Origin: Calditrichota bacterium
Lineage (GTDB): Bacteria > Electryoneota > B3-LCP
Direction of reading: 5' to 3'
Assembly (NCBI GenBank): GCA_020051775.1
Contig: JAGVQJ010000011.1
Coordinates: 1 to 46,295 of the forward strand
Length of the DNA stretch: 46,295 nucleotides
This document shows, piece after piece, positions 15,819 through 24,778 of this stretch (position 1 is its first letter; the number at the start of each line of letters is the position of its first letter). The notes beneath the pieces are model-generated. The model was given only the letters and a program-made list of their open reading frames with translations. It was not told the DNA's origin and did no database searches. Made by a program: the position numbers and the translations under genes.

Positions 15819-17451
15819 TGACAAGCGCCATCTTCTGCACCGAAACCTGCCCGTTCACTTCCAGGCGACTCAGGTACATGCCCGCCGCTAAACCTGTCCC
15901 GTCAAAAGTGACTTCGTGAGTTCCCGCCTGCCTCCAGCCCTCCACCAGCGTTGCCACCACCTTGCCGGAAATGTCAAAGACTTTCAGGCTGACATGGCTT
16001 GCAGCTTGAAGCTTGAAGCTGATAGCTGTAATGGGATTGAACGGATTGGGGGAACAGGGATATAGCGTGAATTCTGCCGGACCGAGGGAAGCGGCGGTTT
16101 GATCCGGGACGAATTCGCTCTCGGTGCAAATCCAATTTTCCAAAGCCATACTGCCGCCGTCACCTAAGGATGCTTGCTTGGTGAAGGAGGTAAAACTAAA
16201 ATCCCAGGGATGGTTGGGGTAGAGACCGGCGTAGGCCATGTACAGGTATTGTCCCGGCGGAGCAGCAGCCGGCACCGATTGGCTTCTCAGGCGCGATAAT
16301 GTTACTCCCGCCGGCATGGTCAGAGCCACCGGTCCTTGCACCGGCCCGTAGAGCGAGCCGTTCGGAAGGGTTACCAGAACCCAGGAGTCAAAGGGGACAG
16401 TGAAGGCTTCATGGTTGGTCAAGCTGATCATGTAGTCCAGATTGCCTCCGCCCGGTGGCACGACCCACAAGCCTACCGGCGCCAAAGTGATCTCTACGTT
16501 GAAAACTCTCTGATCGAAAATCAGCGCGCCCATGTCGCCGCGCGTGCCGTCCGGGTCATTGAACTGCGCCAAGGGATTACCGGCGTCAATGCAAGGAGAC
16601 TTGCTGGAATCCGGCGTGGGGAAATTGGCCCAAGTAATGTAGTATTGATCAGCCAGCAGGTACGGCGGTCCGATGAAGAGCGGATTAGCGGCGATTTCCC
16701 CCGTGCCCGGTTGCGGAGTAAATGGCTGAGCCGGTCCGCTGAAGCCTTCATAATATGCGCCCCCGGTGTTATTCCAGACGTCATTATAAGAGATCATCAC
16801 CGGCGTGTCCCGATGCTTGTAGATGCCGTACCGGGCATTGTGGGCGATGATATTGTTCTGCACGTATATCCCCGTGCCGCCGCCGGACCAGTCATTATAC
16901 CCGTCACGGCCGTTATCAACGATGGTGTTGTTGCGCAGATAAACGGTTCCCAGGTAAGGGGAAAAACCATCATAGAGGTTATCGTTGATGACATTGTCTT
17001 CGATGTCGGCGGTGCCCCCGAAGTCATTCCAGATCTGAATGCCGAAGCCGCAGTTGTAAATATGGCAGCGAAGTACGAACTTAGAACCGGCGGAGGAATT
17101 AGGATTCAGAAAGATGCCGGTGCTGCCGGGATTGCCGCCACTTTGTTGAGAATTGCGCACACTGAGGTCTTGAATGAACACATTGATCACTCCGTACCAA
17201 GAGGAGATCACGTTATTCAACCCGCCGCCATCCACGATAGTTTTATCCATACCGGAGCCAAACAGCTTGACGCCGTTTGCCATTTGGACGTTCTCAACGT
17301 AAACGCCGGGCGCCACGAGCACCGTGTCACCGGAAACAGCGGCGTTGATTCCGGCCTGGATGGTTGGGTATTGCTGCGGAACGTAGCGGATGGTGGCTCC
17401 GGCCACTGAGACCAGTAACATTAAAATTATGAGCAGAAGCAAGCGTTTCAT
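15814..17451 (-). CDS. T9SS cargo: secreted right-handed beta-helix protein
   Basis: A 545-residue secreted protein. After a signal peptide (to about residue 19, SVAGA) comes YVPQQYPTIQAGINAAVSGD and a ladder of short repeats such as IEDNVIND, LRNNTIVDN and VQNNIIAHN (about 25-300). This is the pectin-lyase-like beta-helix fold often used for carbohydrate binding or cleavage. I see no catalytic set that would name a substrate. A GGSF domain (about 318-425) and a T9SS sorting domain (about 465-545, ending KMALVK) follow. Start ATG with AAGGAG upstream. It begins 49 bases after the LVIVD gene and may be the last gene of the 20874-15814 transcript. Its stop codon lies inside a hairpin. Confidence 0.88.
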   Translation of the reverse strand: MKRLLLLIILMLLVSVAGATIRYVPQQYPTIQAGINAAVSGDTVLVAPGVYVENVQMANGVKLFGSGMDKTIVDGGGLNNVISSWYGVINVFIQDLSVRNSQQSGGNPGSTGIFLNPNSSAGSKFVLRCHIYNCGFGIQIWNDFGGTADIEDNVINDNLYDGFSPYLGTVYLRNNTIVDNGRDGYNDWSGGGTGIYVQNNIIAHNARYGIYKHRDTPVMISYNDVWNNTGGAYYEGFSGPAQPFTPQPGTGEIAANPLFIGPPYLLADQYYITWANFPTPDSSKSPCIDAGNPLAQFNDPDGTRGDMGALIFDQRVFNVEITLAPVGLWVVPPGGGNLDYMISLTNHEAFTVPFDSWVLVTLPNGSLYGPVQGPVALTMPAGVTLSRLRSQSVPAAAPPGQYLYMAYAGLYPNHPWDFSFTSFTKQASLGDGGSMALENWICTESEFVPDQTAASLGPAEFTLYPCSPNPFNPITAISFKLQAASHVSLKVFDISGKVVATLVEGWRQAGTHEVTFDGTGLAAGMYLSRLEVNGQVSVQKMALVK

Positions 17452-17500
17452 AATTACTTCTCCTTCATTTGACCTGGGTCGTGGTAAACCCAGATTTGGG

Positions 17501-20092
17501 TTATTTTAGAAGCAGCATTTTCCCTGTAGCCGTCTGTCCTCCCGCCTGCATCTTGTACAAGTACACCCCGGACGCCAGATTCGATCCATCGAACGTCGTC
17601 TGGTGCGTCCCCGCTTCACGCCAACCGTTCGCCAACGTCCTCACCAACCGCCCGGCAGTATCGAAGACTTTAATACTCACATGGCTTGCCGCTTGAAGCT
17701 TGTAGCTGATAACTGTCGTGGCATTGAAGGGATTGGGGGAAACCCGAACGATATCATGGTCGGCTGGAATTTGAACCGTTGATCCAGCAGCGAATCCTTC
17801 CCCCCAATTGCTCCAATCAGCCACTGCAGGCCCATCTCCGGTTGACAATTTCACGAAGCTCAATGTATCGCCATCCCAAACACCATCAGGATAAGTTCCC
17901 GCCAGCAGGATGTAGGTATAATCGCCCGCCGGTGCCGACCCTGGCACACTCTGATGGCGCAACCAAGCGGTCGTCCCTGAATCTATGGCAACACTGATAG
18001 GACCGAGCACCGGGCTGAGAGTATGTCCCGAAGGCGAAATGACTTTTGTCCAAAGCTCCAGAGTTTGATTGCCCGGACCGGCGTTGGTGGCGGCAACGAG
18101 GAACCCAAAACTACCCCCCGAAGCGGGGATCTGGATGGGTTGAACCAGTGGCGTGAGGTTGACTTCCAGCTCATTATGTGTGGCGTCGGCACAGTCAAGG
18201 ATCTCGAAATGCTCATCATCGGCAATGTATACCAGATGGCCACCTACCGCAAATTCCTCCGGTCCGTCAAGCTCAAGATAGTACCCGGTTTGCATCGCGT
18301 TATACGGGTTAGATACGTCCATAACGATCAGCGATCCTGTGCCTCCGTAGTTGTTGCAACCAATATATGCGAAGTTGTCGGAAACCGCCACGGCATCGGC
18401 TCCGCCAATGGACAGCGTATCCACATCGAAAGGATGACTTGGATCTGAAACGTCCGTGATGCGAAAATGCTGTTCGTTGGAAGTGGTGTAGGCATATCCA
18501 TTGGACACCGCGATGGACAGGGACCACTGGTTCAGGTCAAACCCGGAGATTCGGGTGGGTAAGGTTGGATTGCTGAAATCGAGAATCAGCAGACTGTCAC
18601 CGCCCAAATCGGAGCCGGCCGTACCCCACATGCACAAAGCATAGAGATATTGTTGAGCAACTGTCATGTCTGGAATGAAACCGATGTACCCCACAGAATA
18701 TGACCCAATTACTATGGGATTTTCCGGTGCGGAGAGGTCCAGAACGATGATGTCCTGGTCGTTCGAGACGGCAAAGGCCAGGTTATTCGCAGGCGAGACG
18801 GCCATGATCTCTTCGGCCACTGTTGATATGGCGGCAAGTCGAGGTTGGGTGACGTCGGAGACATTTACTATTTTGATTCCCGGCGTGGAGGTTCTGAGGT
18901 AGAGGTAGTCGTTTGATTTCTTCAGGCTGTAGACGATTCCCAGTTCACCTAAAAGCCCTTCAATATAGGCGCTGGCTGGATTCGACACGTTTAGGATCTG
19001 CAATCCGGCAGCTCCCACACCCAGGTAAAGGTAGTCGCCCGTTTGCGCGAGAGTTTTGATCTCCCAGTTGGGAAGGAAGGTGCTGTAAATAAAAGGTAGT
19101 TGGGGATTCGTAACGTCTATCACTTTAAACCCCATTGAACCGTTGGCGGAACTCCAGGCAGCGTATAAAAAAGAGCTGTTTACCACCAGATCCTGAGGGC
19201 TGGATGAAGGCCCTAACAGGCATTGCCCGACGACAACCGGATTGGCTGGTTGAGAAGCGTCCACGACGCGGAGTCCGTAACCCCCGCCTTCAAGGTATAC
19301 CATTGTTTGGAAGGCGCACAGTCCGCTTGTGTACCCGAGGAGATTCCCCAAGACTACCGGATGAGTTGGTCTGGAAATATCAATGGTATAAAGACCGGCG
19401 GAATTGCCTGCCAAGTACAACATGTTATCATATCTGTCCAATTCATCACTGCTAACGGGGAGATCGAGTACCCCCGCCAGAACGGGATTGGCAGGTACGG
19501 AAATGTCGAGAACCCACAGACCGCCGCTGCCCTGGCCAACATAGGCGTAATCCCCTGAGGTGATAATGCACTTGGCTTCTCCGGGCAGCGTGTACTCACT
19601 GATGAGCTCAGGGTTTTCGATATCGGAAACATCAAAGATGGAGAAAATCGCGGAGCCGGGATGATGAATCACGAACATCAAAGTCCCGGAAATATACATA
19701 TCGAACACGGCTCCGATCTCTATGTGCGCCGCAGGTATTGGTCTCCTGGGGTCGGTGATGTTCAGAATGGAAATGCCATCCTGGTCAGTACCGATGACCA
19801 GGTAATTCCCGGTCGGCACAATATCAAGGACTTCAACATCTTCGCCCACCGAGTAAAATCCCACTTGCAGGGGATGCGCCAGATCGAAGATGTCCAATAT
19901 GGCGACGCCTCCGACACCTGATTGATCATTGTGAATTCCAACATAGCCATAATTTCCCTGGTAAGCAACGACAGCTGCTTCGGACCATTCAAAGTAATAG
20001 GTACCGAGCAGATCCACATTCCAGCCCTGTCCGAAGGCTGGGGCTGAAATCAAAATCAAGGCGATCAGCACAGCACAAGTTTGCTTTTTCAT
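17501..20092 (-). CDS. T9SS cargo: secreted LVIVD-repeat beta-propeller protein
   Basis: An 863-residue secreted protein with signal peptide MKKQTCAVLIALILISAPAFG. More than ten repeats of about 40-45 residues follow, each with a (G/D)LR(V/I)(V/L)D(V/I)S.P..P core (for example GLWVLDISVPANPVLAG). These are LVIVD repeats, which build beta-propellers on secreted proteins. A GGSF domain (about 655-760) and a sorting domain (about 785-863, ending KMLLLK) close the protein. Start ATG with GGAG upstream. It lies 38 bases downstream of the short cargo gene at 20131, so the two are likely co-transcribed. No catalytic motif is seen; a ligand-binding or scaffold role is a guess. Confidence 0.88.
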   Translation of the reverse strand: MKKQTCAVLIALILISAPAFGQGWNVDLLGTYYFEWSEAAVVAYQGNYGYVGIHNDQSGVGGVAILDIFDLAHPLQVGFYSVGEDVEVLDIVPTGNYLVIGTDQDGISILNITDPRRPIPAAHIEIGAVFDMYISGTLMFVIHHPGSAIFSIFDVSDIENPELISEYTLPGEAKCIITSGDYAYVGQGSGGLWVLDISVPANPVLAGVLDLPVSSDELDRYDNMLYLAGNSAGLYTIDISRPTHPVVLGNLLGYTSGLCAFQTMVYLEGGGYGLRVVDASQPANPVVVGQCLLGPSSSPQDLVVNSSFLYAAWSSANGSMGFKVIDVTNPQLPFIYSTFLPNWEIKTLAQTGDYLYLGVGAAGLQILNVSNPASAYIEGLLGELGIVYSLKKSNDYLYLRTSTPGIKIVNVSDVTQPRLAAISTVAEEIMAVSPANNLAFAVSNDQDIIVLDLSAPENPIVIGSYSVGYIGFIPDMTVAQQYLYALCMWGTAGSDLGGDSLLILDFSNPTLPTRISGFDLNQWSLSIAVSNGYAYTTSNEQHFRITDVSDPSHPFDVDTLSIGGADAVAVSDNFAYIGCNNYGGTGSLIVMDVSNPYNAMQTGYYLELDGPEEFAVGGHLVYIADDEHFEILDCADATHNELEVNLTPLVQPIQIPASGGSFGFLVAATNAGPGNQTLELWTKVISPSGHTLSPVLGPISVAIDSGTTAWLRHQSVPGSAPAGDYTYILLAGTYPDGVWDGDTLSFVKLSTGDGPAVADWSNWGEGFAAGSTVQIPADHDIVRVSPNPFNATTVISYKLQAASHVSIKVFDTAGRLVRTLANGWREAGTHQTTFDGSNLASGVYLYKMQAGGQTATGKMLLLK

Positions 20093-20130
20093 GACTGTCT
20101 CCAGATGATATCAGTTCTTGTTTTTCAGTC

Positions 20131-20874
20131 CTATTTAAGCAACATCATTTTCCCCGTAATCGTCTCGTCTTCGGTTTGCAGCGCATACAGATAGACTCCC
20201 GACGCCAGATTCGATCCATCGAAAGTCGCTTGATGCGTCCCTGCTTCCCGCCAACCGTCAGCCAATGTCGCCACCAACCTCCCGGCAGTATCGTAGACTT
20301 TTAAACTCACATGGCTTACAGCTTGAAGCTTGTAGCTGATGGCTGTGGTGGGGTTGAAGGGGTTGGGGTTTGCAGAAGTTATGAGTGATGAGTTATGAGT
20401 TATGAGTAGCTGCTCCCCAGGAAATAGCTTGCCGGAATCGGAGGCTTCCCAGACGGTGGATTCGCTATTGAATGTGGCCAGCTTGGTGAAGGTGAAATCG
20501 GAACTATCCAAAATTTGCGAGTAAGGATTCAGACCAACGTAAACCCGATAGATATACTCGCCCGGATGCCAGATCCCAGGGATATTCTGAGTACGCTGAC
20601 GAACTACCGTAAGGCCGACTGGAGGCGTTAACGAAGGTGGAGTGATGACTAAGCCAGGAAATGTTTGACCATGAAGCCAAGCTCGATTCCAGGTCCATAT
20701 CAGAACCTGACCAGGGCCGTTGTTTACGATCGAAGTGAGGTACTGGAAGCTTCCACCACTCGCCTGGATGACGATGGGCGGGTTCACCGGCGTCACGGTG
20801 ACGTCCACATTCGGCTGGGCCAGCACAGGCAACGCTGCGACCGTTAGGATGATGAGTTGAATTGCAGCTCTCAT
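20131..20874 (-). CDS. T9SS cargo: minimal protein of one GGSF domain plus sorting domain
   Basis: A 247-residue protein with signal peptide MRAAIQLIILTVAALPVLAQ, one GGSF domain (about 22-130: VTPVNPPIVIQASGGSFQ to DSSDFTFTKL), a short linker and a sorting domain (about 168-247). It has no other module, so it shows the GGSF domain can be a cargo by itself. The linker contains LLITHNSSLITS, encoded by an AGTTATGAGT-type repeat. Its signal peptide, first domain and upstream region closely match the next gene (21013), so the two are tandem duplicates. Start ATG with GGAGG upstream. Function unknown. Confidence 0.85.
   Translation of the reverse strand: MRAAIQLIILTVAALPVLAQPNVDVTVTPVNPPIVIQASGGSFQYLTSIVNNGPGQVLIWTWNRAWLHGQTFPGLVITPPSLTPPVGLTVVRQRTQNIPGIWHPGEYIYRVYVGLNPYSQILDSSDFTFTKLATFNSESTVWEASDSGKLFPGEQLLITHNSSLITSANPNPFNPTTAISYKLQAVSHVSLKVYDTAGRLVATLADGWREAGTHQATFDGSNLASGVYLYALQTEDETITGKMMLLK
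20377..20406. repeat. AGTTATGAGT repeat inside coding sequence (copy A)
   Basis: AGTTATGAGTGATGAGTTATGAGTTATGAG lies in frame in the cargo gene, giving ITHNSSLIT on the minus strand. It matches the intergenic repeat at 15392-15420. Confidence 0.75.
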
Positions 20875-20912
20875 GATGACCTCCGTTTACAAAATAAGTA
20901 TGTAATTTTATA

Positions 20913-20957
20913 GTGCCAGGTCTCCCGATGCAAACACCGCATCGGAGGACCTGACAC
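20913..20957. repeat. GTGTCAGGTC palindromic element, copy 2
   Basis: GTGCCAGGTC...GACCTGACAC with an inner CCGATGC/GCATCGG stem, then AACGGTTT. It lies upstream of the 20131 gene and downstream of the 21013 gene, and could act as a terminator or leader hairpin. A separate CCCACTTAA/TTAAGTGGG stem lies beside it at 20971-21001. Confidence 0.75.
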
Positions 20958-21012
20958 AACGGTTTGAGCTCCCACTTAACAAAGGGGTGGGTTTAAGTGG
21001 GGATCAACGAGT

Positions 21013-22176
21013 CTATTTCACCAACATCATCTTACCGGTGACAATCTGACCTTCAGCCTGCAAGGTGTAAAGGTACATCCCCGAGGCCAAGCGGGAGCCA
21101 TCGAAAGTGACCTGATGCGTTCCCGCTTCTCGCCAACCGTCCGCCAACGTCGTTACCAACCGCCCGGCAGTATCGAAGACTCTAATACTCACATGGCTTG
21201 CAGTTTGAAGCTTGTAGCTGATGGCTGTCGTGGGATTAAAGGGATTGGGATTTGCGGAAGTTATGAGTGATGAGTTATGAGTTATGAGTAGCTGCTCCCC
21301 AGGAAATAGCTCTCCAGTGCAGGCGGCTTCCGACACCCAGGATCCGCCATCGCCCGACCACGTCTTGGTAAAGGTGAAGGAGCTGGAATCTATGACTGGG
21401 TGGCTATAGGTGAAATTGGCATACCCCCGATAGATGTAAACGTCGGGAGGCCAAGAACCCGGGATGGTTTGAATTCGTAATCGGGATACGAGAACATTCA
21501 GAGGGGGATTGATAATGACTGGCCCGAGAGCTGGAGGGATCCAGATGCCCGGCTGATTCACGATCTTCGCCCAGACTACAAAGGGTTGTTGCGTGGGACT
21601 ATTATTGACTACAGAGGAATTGAATTGGAAGCTGCCACCCTGCGGTGGAATGATGATAGGTGGATTGACCGGCGTCAGTGTGACATCCAGGATGGGATCA
21701 TCAGCGGGAGATTTGACTTCGTCGGTGAACGGTTCACCGGTGCATTCGGCATCCCAAACAGATTGCCTATCCATAGCTGCCAGCTTGGTAAACGAGAATT
21801 CAGAACTATCCTGAATTTGGCCATAAGGAACCAATCCAGCATAGAGCCTATATGTATATTCCCCGGAATACCACGTTGCGGGCACATTCTGAGTTTTAAT
21901 CCTCGATACTGTAACCCCAACCGGTGGAGTAAGCGACGGCGGCGTAATTGCCTGGCCCGGAAATGTTTGCCCATGCAGCCAGGCACGCGTCCACATCCAG
22001 ATTAAAACTTGACTGGGGCCATAGTTAACCACTGAAGCCGAGAACTGGAAACTACATCCTTGCGCCGGGATAATGATGGGTGGATTCACGGGAGTCAGTT
22101 CAATGTCTAGATTCGGCTGAGCCAGCACCGGCAACACTGCGACCATTAGGATGATGAGTTGAATTGCAGCTCTCAT
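21013..22176 (-). CDS. T9SS cargo: two GGSF domains plus sorting domain
   Basis: A 387-residue protein with signal peptide MRAAIQLIILMVAVLPVLAQ, a first GGSF domain (about 22-130), a linker, a second GGSF domain (about 161-270) and a sorting domain (about 308-387, ending KMMLVK). The first domain is very like the one in the 20131 gene; the second is closer to the copies in other cargo proteins. I use the ATG at 22176, not the GTG at 22188, because GGAGG sits five bases before the ATG and the paralogue starts at the same residue. The linker before the sorting domain again reads LLITHNSSLITS. Function unknown. Confidence 0.85.
   Translation of the reverse strand: MRAAIQLIILMVAVLPVLAQPNLDIELTPVNPPIIIPAQGCSFQFSASVVNYGPSQVLIWMWTRAWLHGQTFPGQAITPPSLTPPVGVTVSRIKTQNVPATWYSGEYTYRLYAGLVPYGQIQDSSEFSFTKLAAMDRQSVWDAECTGEPFTDEVKSPADDPILDVTLTPVNPPIIIPPQGGSFQFNSSVVNNSPTQQPFVVWAKIVNQPGIWIPPALGPVIINPPLNVLVSRLRIQTIPGSWPPDVYIYRGYANFTYSHPVIDSSSFTFTKTWSGDGGSWVSEAACTGELFPGEQLLITHNSSLITSANPNPFNPTTAISYKLQTASHVSIRVFDTAGRLVTTLADGWREAGTHQVTFDGSRLASGMYLYTLQAEGQIVTGKMMLVK
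21259..21289. repeat. AGTTATGAGT repeat inside coding sequence (copy B)
   Basis: Same 30-base repeat as at 20377-20406, at the same place in the paralogous gene. Confidence 0.75.
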
Positions 22177-22214
22177 GATGACCTCCACTTACAAAATAAG
22201 ATTGTAATTTTATA

Positions 22215-22259
22215 GTGTCAGGTCTCCCGATGCAAATACCGCATCGGAGGACCTGACAC
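22215..22259. repeat. GTGTCAGGTC palindromic element, copy 3
   Basis: GTGTCAGGTC...GACCTGACAC with inner CCGATGC/GCATCGG stem, then AACGATTT. Nearly identical to copy 2 and in the same place relative to the downstream gene start, with matching AAAATAAG..TGTAATTTTATAGTG upstream sequence. Confidence 0.8.
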
Positions 22260-22312
22260 AACGATTTGATCCCCACTTCACAAGGGGATTTTTTGAGGCG
22301 GGATCAATGAGT

Positions 22313-24058
22313 CTATTTCACCAGCATCATCTTACCGGTGGTAATCTGCCCACCAGCCTGCAGGGTATAGATGTACAACCCTGAAGCCAAGTCGGAACCA
22401 TCGAAGGTCACCTGATGCGTTCCCGCTTCGCGCCAACCATCAATTAATGTCGCCACCAGTCTCCCCGCTGTGTCGTACACTTTCAGACTGGTGTAGCTCG
22501 CAGCTCGCAGCTCGTAACTAATAGCTGTCGTCGGATTGAAGGGGTTGGGCGTCAGATTCACGCTAAAGGACTCGGATTCGAGTGCATCCAACGGTGTTTT
22601 ATATCCGATGCCCACATGACCCACGACCGCTTCGCCGCCGCTCTGAGCGCGGACTTCGATGACATCCGGGCCGGCGACGATGTAATTGCCGACTCCGAAT
22701 GTGGCATATTCAGGACCGGGGGAGATATACCCCTGATCGGCGATCACCGAGCCGACGAAGTTGTTGTTGACGTAGACTTCCAAGGTTAGATTAGGGCTAT
22801 TCCAAAGGCCGTACTTAATCTGCAATTTGGCTGTCTGGATCTGGGGTAGATCCGTCGTCCAACTGAGGGTTTGGTTGCTGAAGATGTGCTGGTCTATGCT
22901 GCCCGTCCACCAGAGGGTGTCAACAACGTCGAAGGGATTCTCCGGAGGCACTACCCCGGCTCCATCGGTCACGCCATTCGCTGTGATTCCAGTCGCGGAT
23001 ACCGGCGTTTCTCCAGGAAACAGCTCGCCGGTGCAGGAGGCGTCCCAGACCATCGGGCCGGTGGCCTCGCCGGCCAGCTTGGTGAAGTAGAAGTAACCAG
23101 AGTCAATTGGAACACCTGGATAGGTCAAGGCCGCGTAACCGATGTAGGTGTACTGTCCGGGGGGCCAGGTGCCGGGGACGTTTTGTTGGCGAAGACGACT
23201 CACCACAATACCTACCGGCGGATTCATCACCAACGGGCCCAAGGAATTAACCCAGCTTCCATCCGGGAATTTGAGACCACCCCAAGCGTAAAACGGCATT
23301 TGGGGTCCGTGGTTGACAATGCCAGCATTAAACATAAAACTACCTCCCTGCGGAGGTATGATGATGGGCGGGTTGATCGGCGATAGAAGAATTTCGACGT
23401 TGGGGATAACGCTGGGTCCGGTCGTGATGGTCAGCACCGGGGCTGGGCCGACGGGGCTGCCGTAAGCGCCATAGAAGTAGACGTAACTATAGTAATTCAC
23501 ATCATCCTTGAAACCGATGCAGATGCGGTTGTCCAGCAAATCTGGAGTCCAGTTGTGAGCGCTCACATTCAGGGGGAAATCGTAATAGGAAACGTAACTG
23601 GGGAAGGAAACATTGTCGGTCAGCAGCACGTCCAGAGACAAGCTCCCAGGTCCCGCGGTCATACGCGTCCAGTTGTCATCGCCGCTGTAGTAAACGTCTA
23701 CTACCGGGTTCAAATAAGGCGACCCGAAGGCATTTTCCAGAGTGCAGCGCAAGGACATACCGGTGATCTGAGCATTATCAGGGATCTGGGTGACGTCGAA
23801 GAGCAGATACCCGTCAACGTTGTACGAGCCGCTGTAATAGGCCCGATGGCGGTTGTCCTGCCAAGTTTGGGTGGGACTGATACTGACGCTTTCGAAAGCG
23901 GTGATCGCGTAGGTGTCATCCGTTTCCCGGATAATGGTTTGGGGAATGGAACCACCGGCGCTTAGATTGGGTACAGCCCCTTCTTGCGTCCCGTCGGCAG
24001 CTTGAGCGACCGGCAAGACGAGCAAGATGAGCAGAAAAAGTGTAGTGAACGACTTCAT
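22313..24058 (-). CDS. T9SS cargo: CBM/DNRLRE-like domain, GGSF domain, second beta domain, sorting domain
   Basis: A 581-residue secreted protein. Signal peptide MKSFTTLFLLILLVLPVAQA. Residues about 45-215 (DGYLLFDVTQIPDNAQITG, DNWTRMTAGPG, NRICIGFKDD) resemble the DNRLRE/CBM96-type beta-sandwich, which often binds polysaccharide. A GGSF domain (about 222-330) and a CTGELFPGE linker follow. A second beta-rich domain (about 378-490) has LQIKYGLWNSPNLTLEVYVN and also looks like a carbohydrate-binding or jelly-roll fold. The sorting domain takes about 503-581. Start ATG with GGAGG upstream and a consensus promoter at 24155-24183. Binding of a glycan is inferred from fold resemblance only. Confidence 0.83.
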   Translation of the reverse strand: MKSFTTLFLLILLVLPVAQAADGTQEGAVPNLSAGGSIPQTIIRETDDTYAITAFESVSISPTQTWQDNRHRAYYSGSYNVDGYLLFDVTQIPDNAQITGMSLRCTLENAFGSPYLNPVVDVYYSGDDNWTRMTAGPGSLSLDVLLTDNVSFPSYVSYYDFPLNVSAHNWTPDLLDNRICIGFKDDVNYYSYVYFYGAYGSPVGPAPVLTITTGPSVIPNVEILLSPINPPIIIPPQGGSFMFNAGIVNHGPQMPFYAWGGLKFPDGSWVNSLGPLVMNPPVGIVVSRLRQQNVPGTWPPGQYTYIGYAALTYPGVPIDSGYFYFTKLAGEATGPMVWDASCTGELFPGETPVSATGITANGVTDGAGVVPPENPFDVVDTLWWTGSIDQHIFSNQTLSWTTDLPQIQTAKLQIKYGLWNSPNLTLEVYVNNNFVGSVIADQGYISPGPEYATFGVGNYIVAGPDVIEVRAQSGGEAVVGHVGIGYKTPLDALESESFSVNLTPNPFNPTTAISYELRAASYTSLKVYDTAGRLVATLIDGWREAGTHQVTFDGSDLASGLYIYTLQAGGQITTGKMMLVK

Positions 24059-24154
24059 CAGAAACCTCCGTGAATTAGGATTATGGGACTATGCGGGGAA
24101 TTAATCGGTTAAATATCCAAGTAGCCGATCATGGGTGGCTTTCCCAGGCAAGAT

Positions 24155-24183
24155 AATATACTCATAATTATTGGATTTGTCAA
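24155..24183 (-). promoter_or_regulatory. consensus sigma-70 promoter for the 22313-24058 cargo gene
   Basis: Minus strand TTGACA (24183-24178), a 17-base spacer, TATATT (24160-24155), about 97 bases before the start codon. It diverges from the fur promoter about 90 bases away. Confidence 0.8.
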
Positions 24184-24268
24184 GGAAAATTACATCCCCA
24201 AATAAATATTTTACAATTAACGATTGAACTCCAATGGTTACGTCTTTAGATAACGTTGGAAAAAAGCG

Positions 24269-24299
24269 TTGCACTTGGGGAAAAAAAGCATTATATTTG
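24269..24299 (+). promoter_or_regulatory. predicted promoter for the Fur-family gene
   Basis: TTGCAC (24269-24274), a 17-base spacer, TATATT (24292-24297). The TATATTTG also fits the Bacteroidota -7 pattern TANNTTTG, so either reading is possible. I see no clear Fur-box palindrome over it. Confidence 0.6.
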
Positions 24300-24334
24300 T
24301 ATTTTTATGCTACAATTTTTTCTCCTCCGCGTGA

Positions 24335-24778
24335 ATGCCAAAAGAAGAACTGAAATTCATTGAATTTCTGCGCAACAGCGGTCAGAAGGTCACTTTGGCC
24401 CGGCGCAAAATCCTCGAAGAGGTCTATCGGCACCATGACCATTTTAACGCCGACGATCTCTATCTGCGGTTGCAGGATCACAAAGCCAATGTATCGCGCG
24501 CTACGGTTTACCGCACGTTGAGTCTGTTGGAGCGTTGCGGTCTGGTGCGTCGGCTGGAAGGGGAAACTCGCAGCCTTTATGAGCACGTCCTGGGACATCC
24601 TCACCACGATCATCTGATCTGTCTGCGCTGCGGCAAGATCCTGGAATTCAATAATCCGCGCATCGAAGCCATGCAATTGGAAGTTTGCAAGGAATTCAGC
24701 TTTAAAATGGTTACGCACTCACAACAAATTTATGGTTTTTGCCGCAAGTGTCAGAGCAAGCATGTTTCACAATCTTAA
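24335..24778 (+). CDS. Fur-family metal/peroxide-responsive transcription regulator
   Basis: A 147-residue DNA-binding repressor of the Fur/Zur/PerR family. The N-terminal winged helix (about 1-85) has FLRNSGQKVTLARRKILE and ANVSRATVYRTLSLLE. The C-terminal dimer domain has the regulatory metal stretch HPHHDHLICLRCGKILEF and two CxxC pairs (CLRC and CRKC) for structural zinc. The residues resemble Fur more than PerR, but the inducing metal cannot be settled from sequence. No good ribosome binding site precedes the ATG. It is followed 62 bases later by pyrF, with no terminator visible. Confidence 0.92.
   Translation: MPKEELKFIEFLRNSGQKVTLARRKILEEVYRHHDHFNADDLYLRLQDHKANVSRATVYRTLSLLERCGLVRRLEGETRSLYEHVLGHPHHDHLICLRCGKILEFNNPRIEAMQLEVCKEFSFKMVTHSQQIYGFCRKCQSKHVSQS

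Noticed and set aside
16336..17409. Long plus-strand open frame (357 residues) opposite the beta-helix gene
   Set aside because: Antisense shadow: the minus frame has a signal peptide, repeats and sorting domain; the plus frame has no recognisable domain or ribosome binding site.
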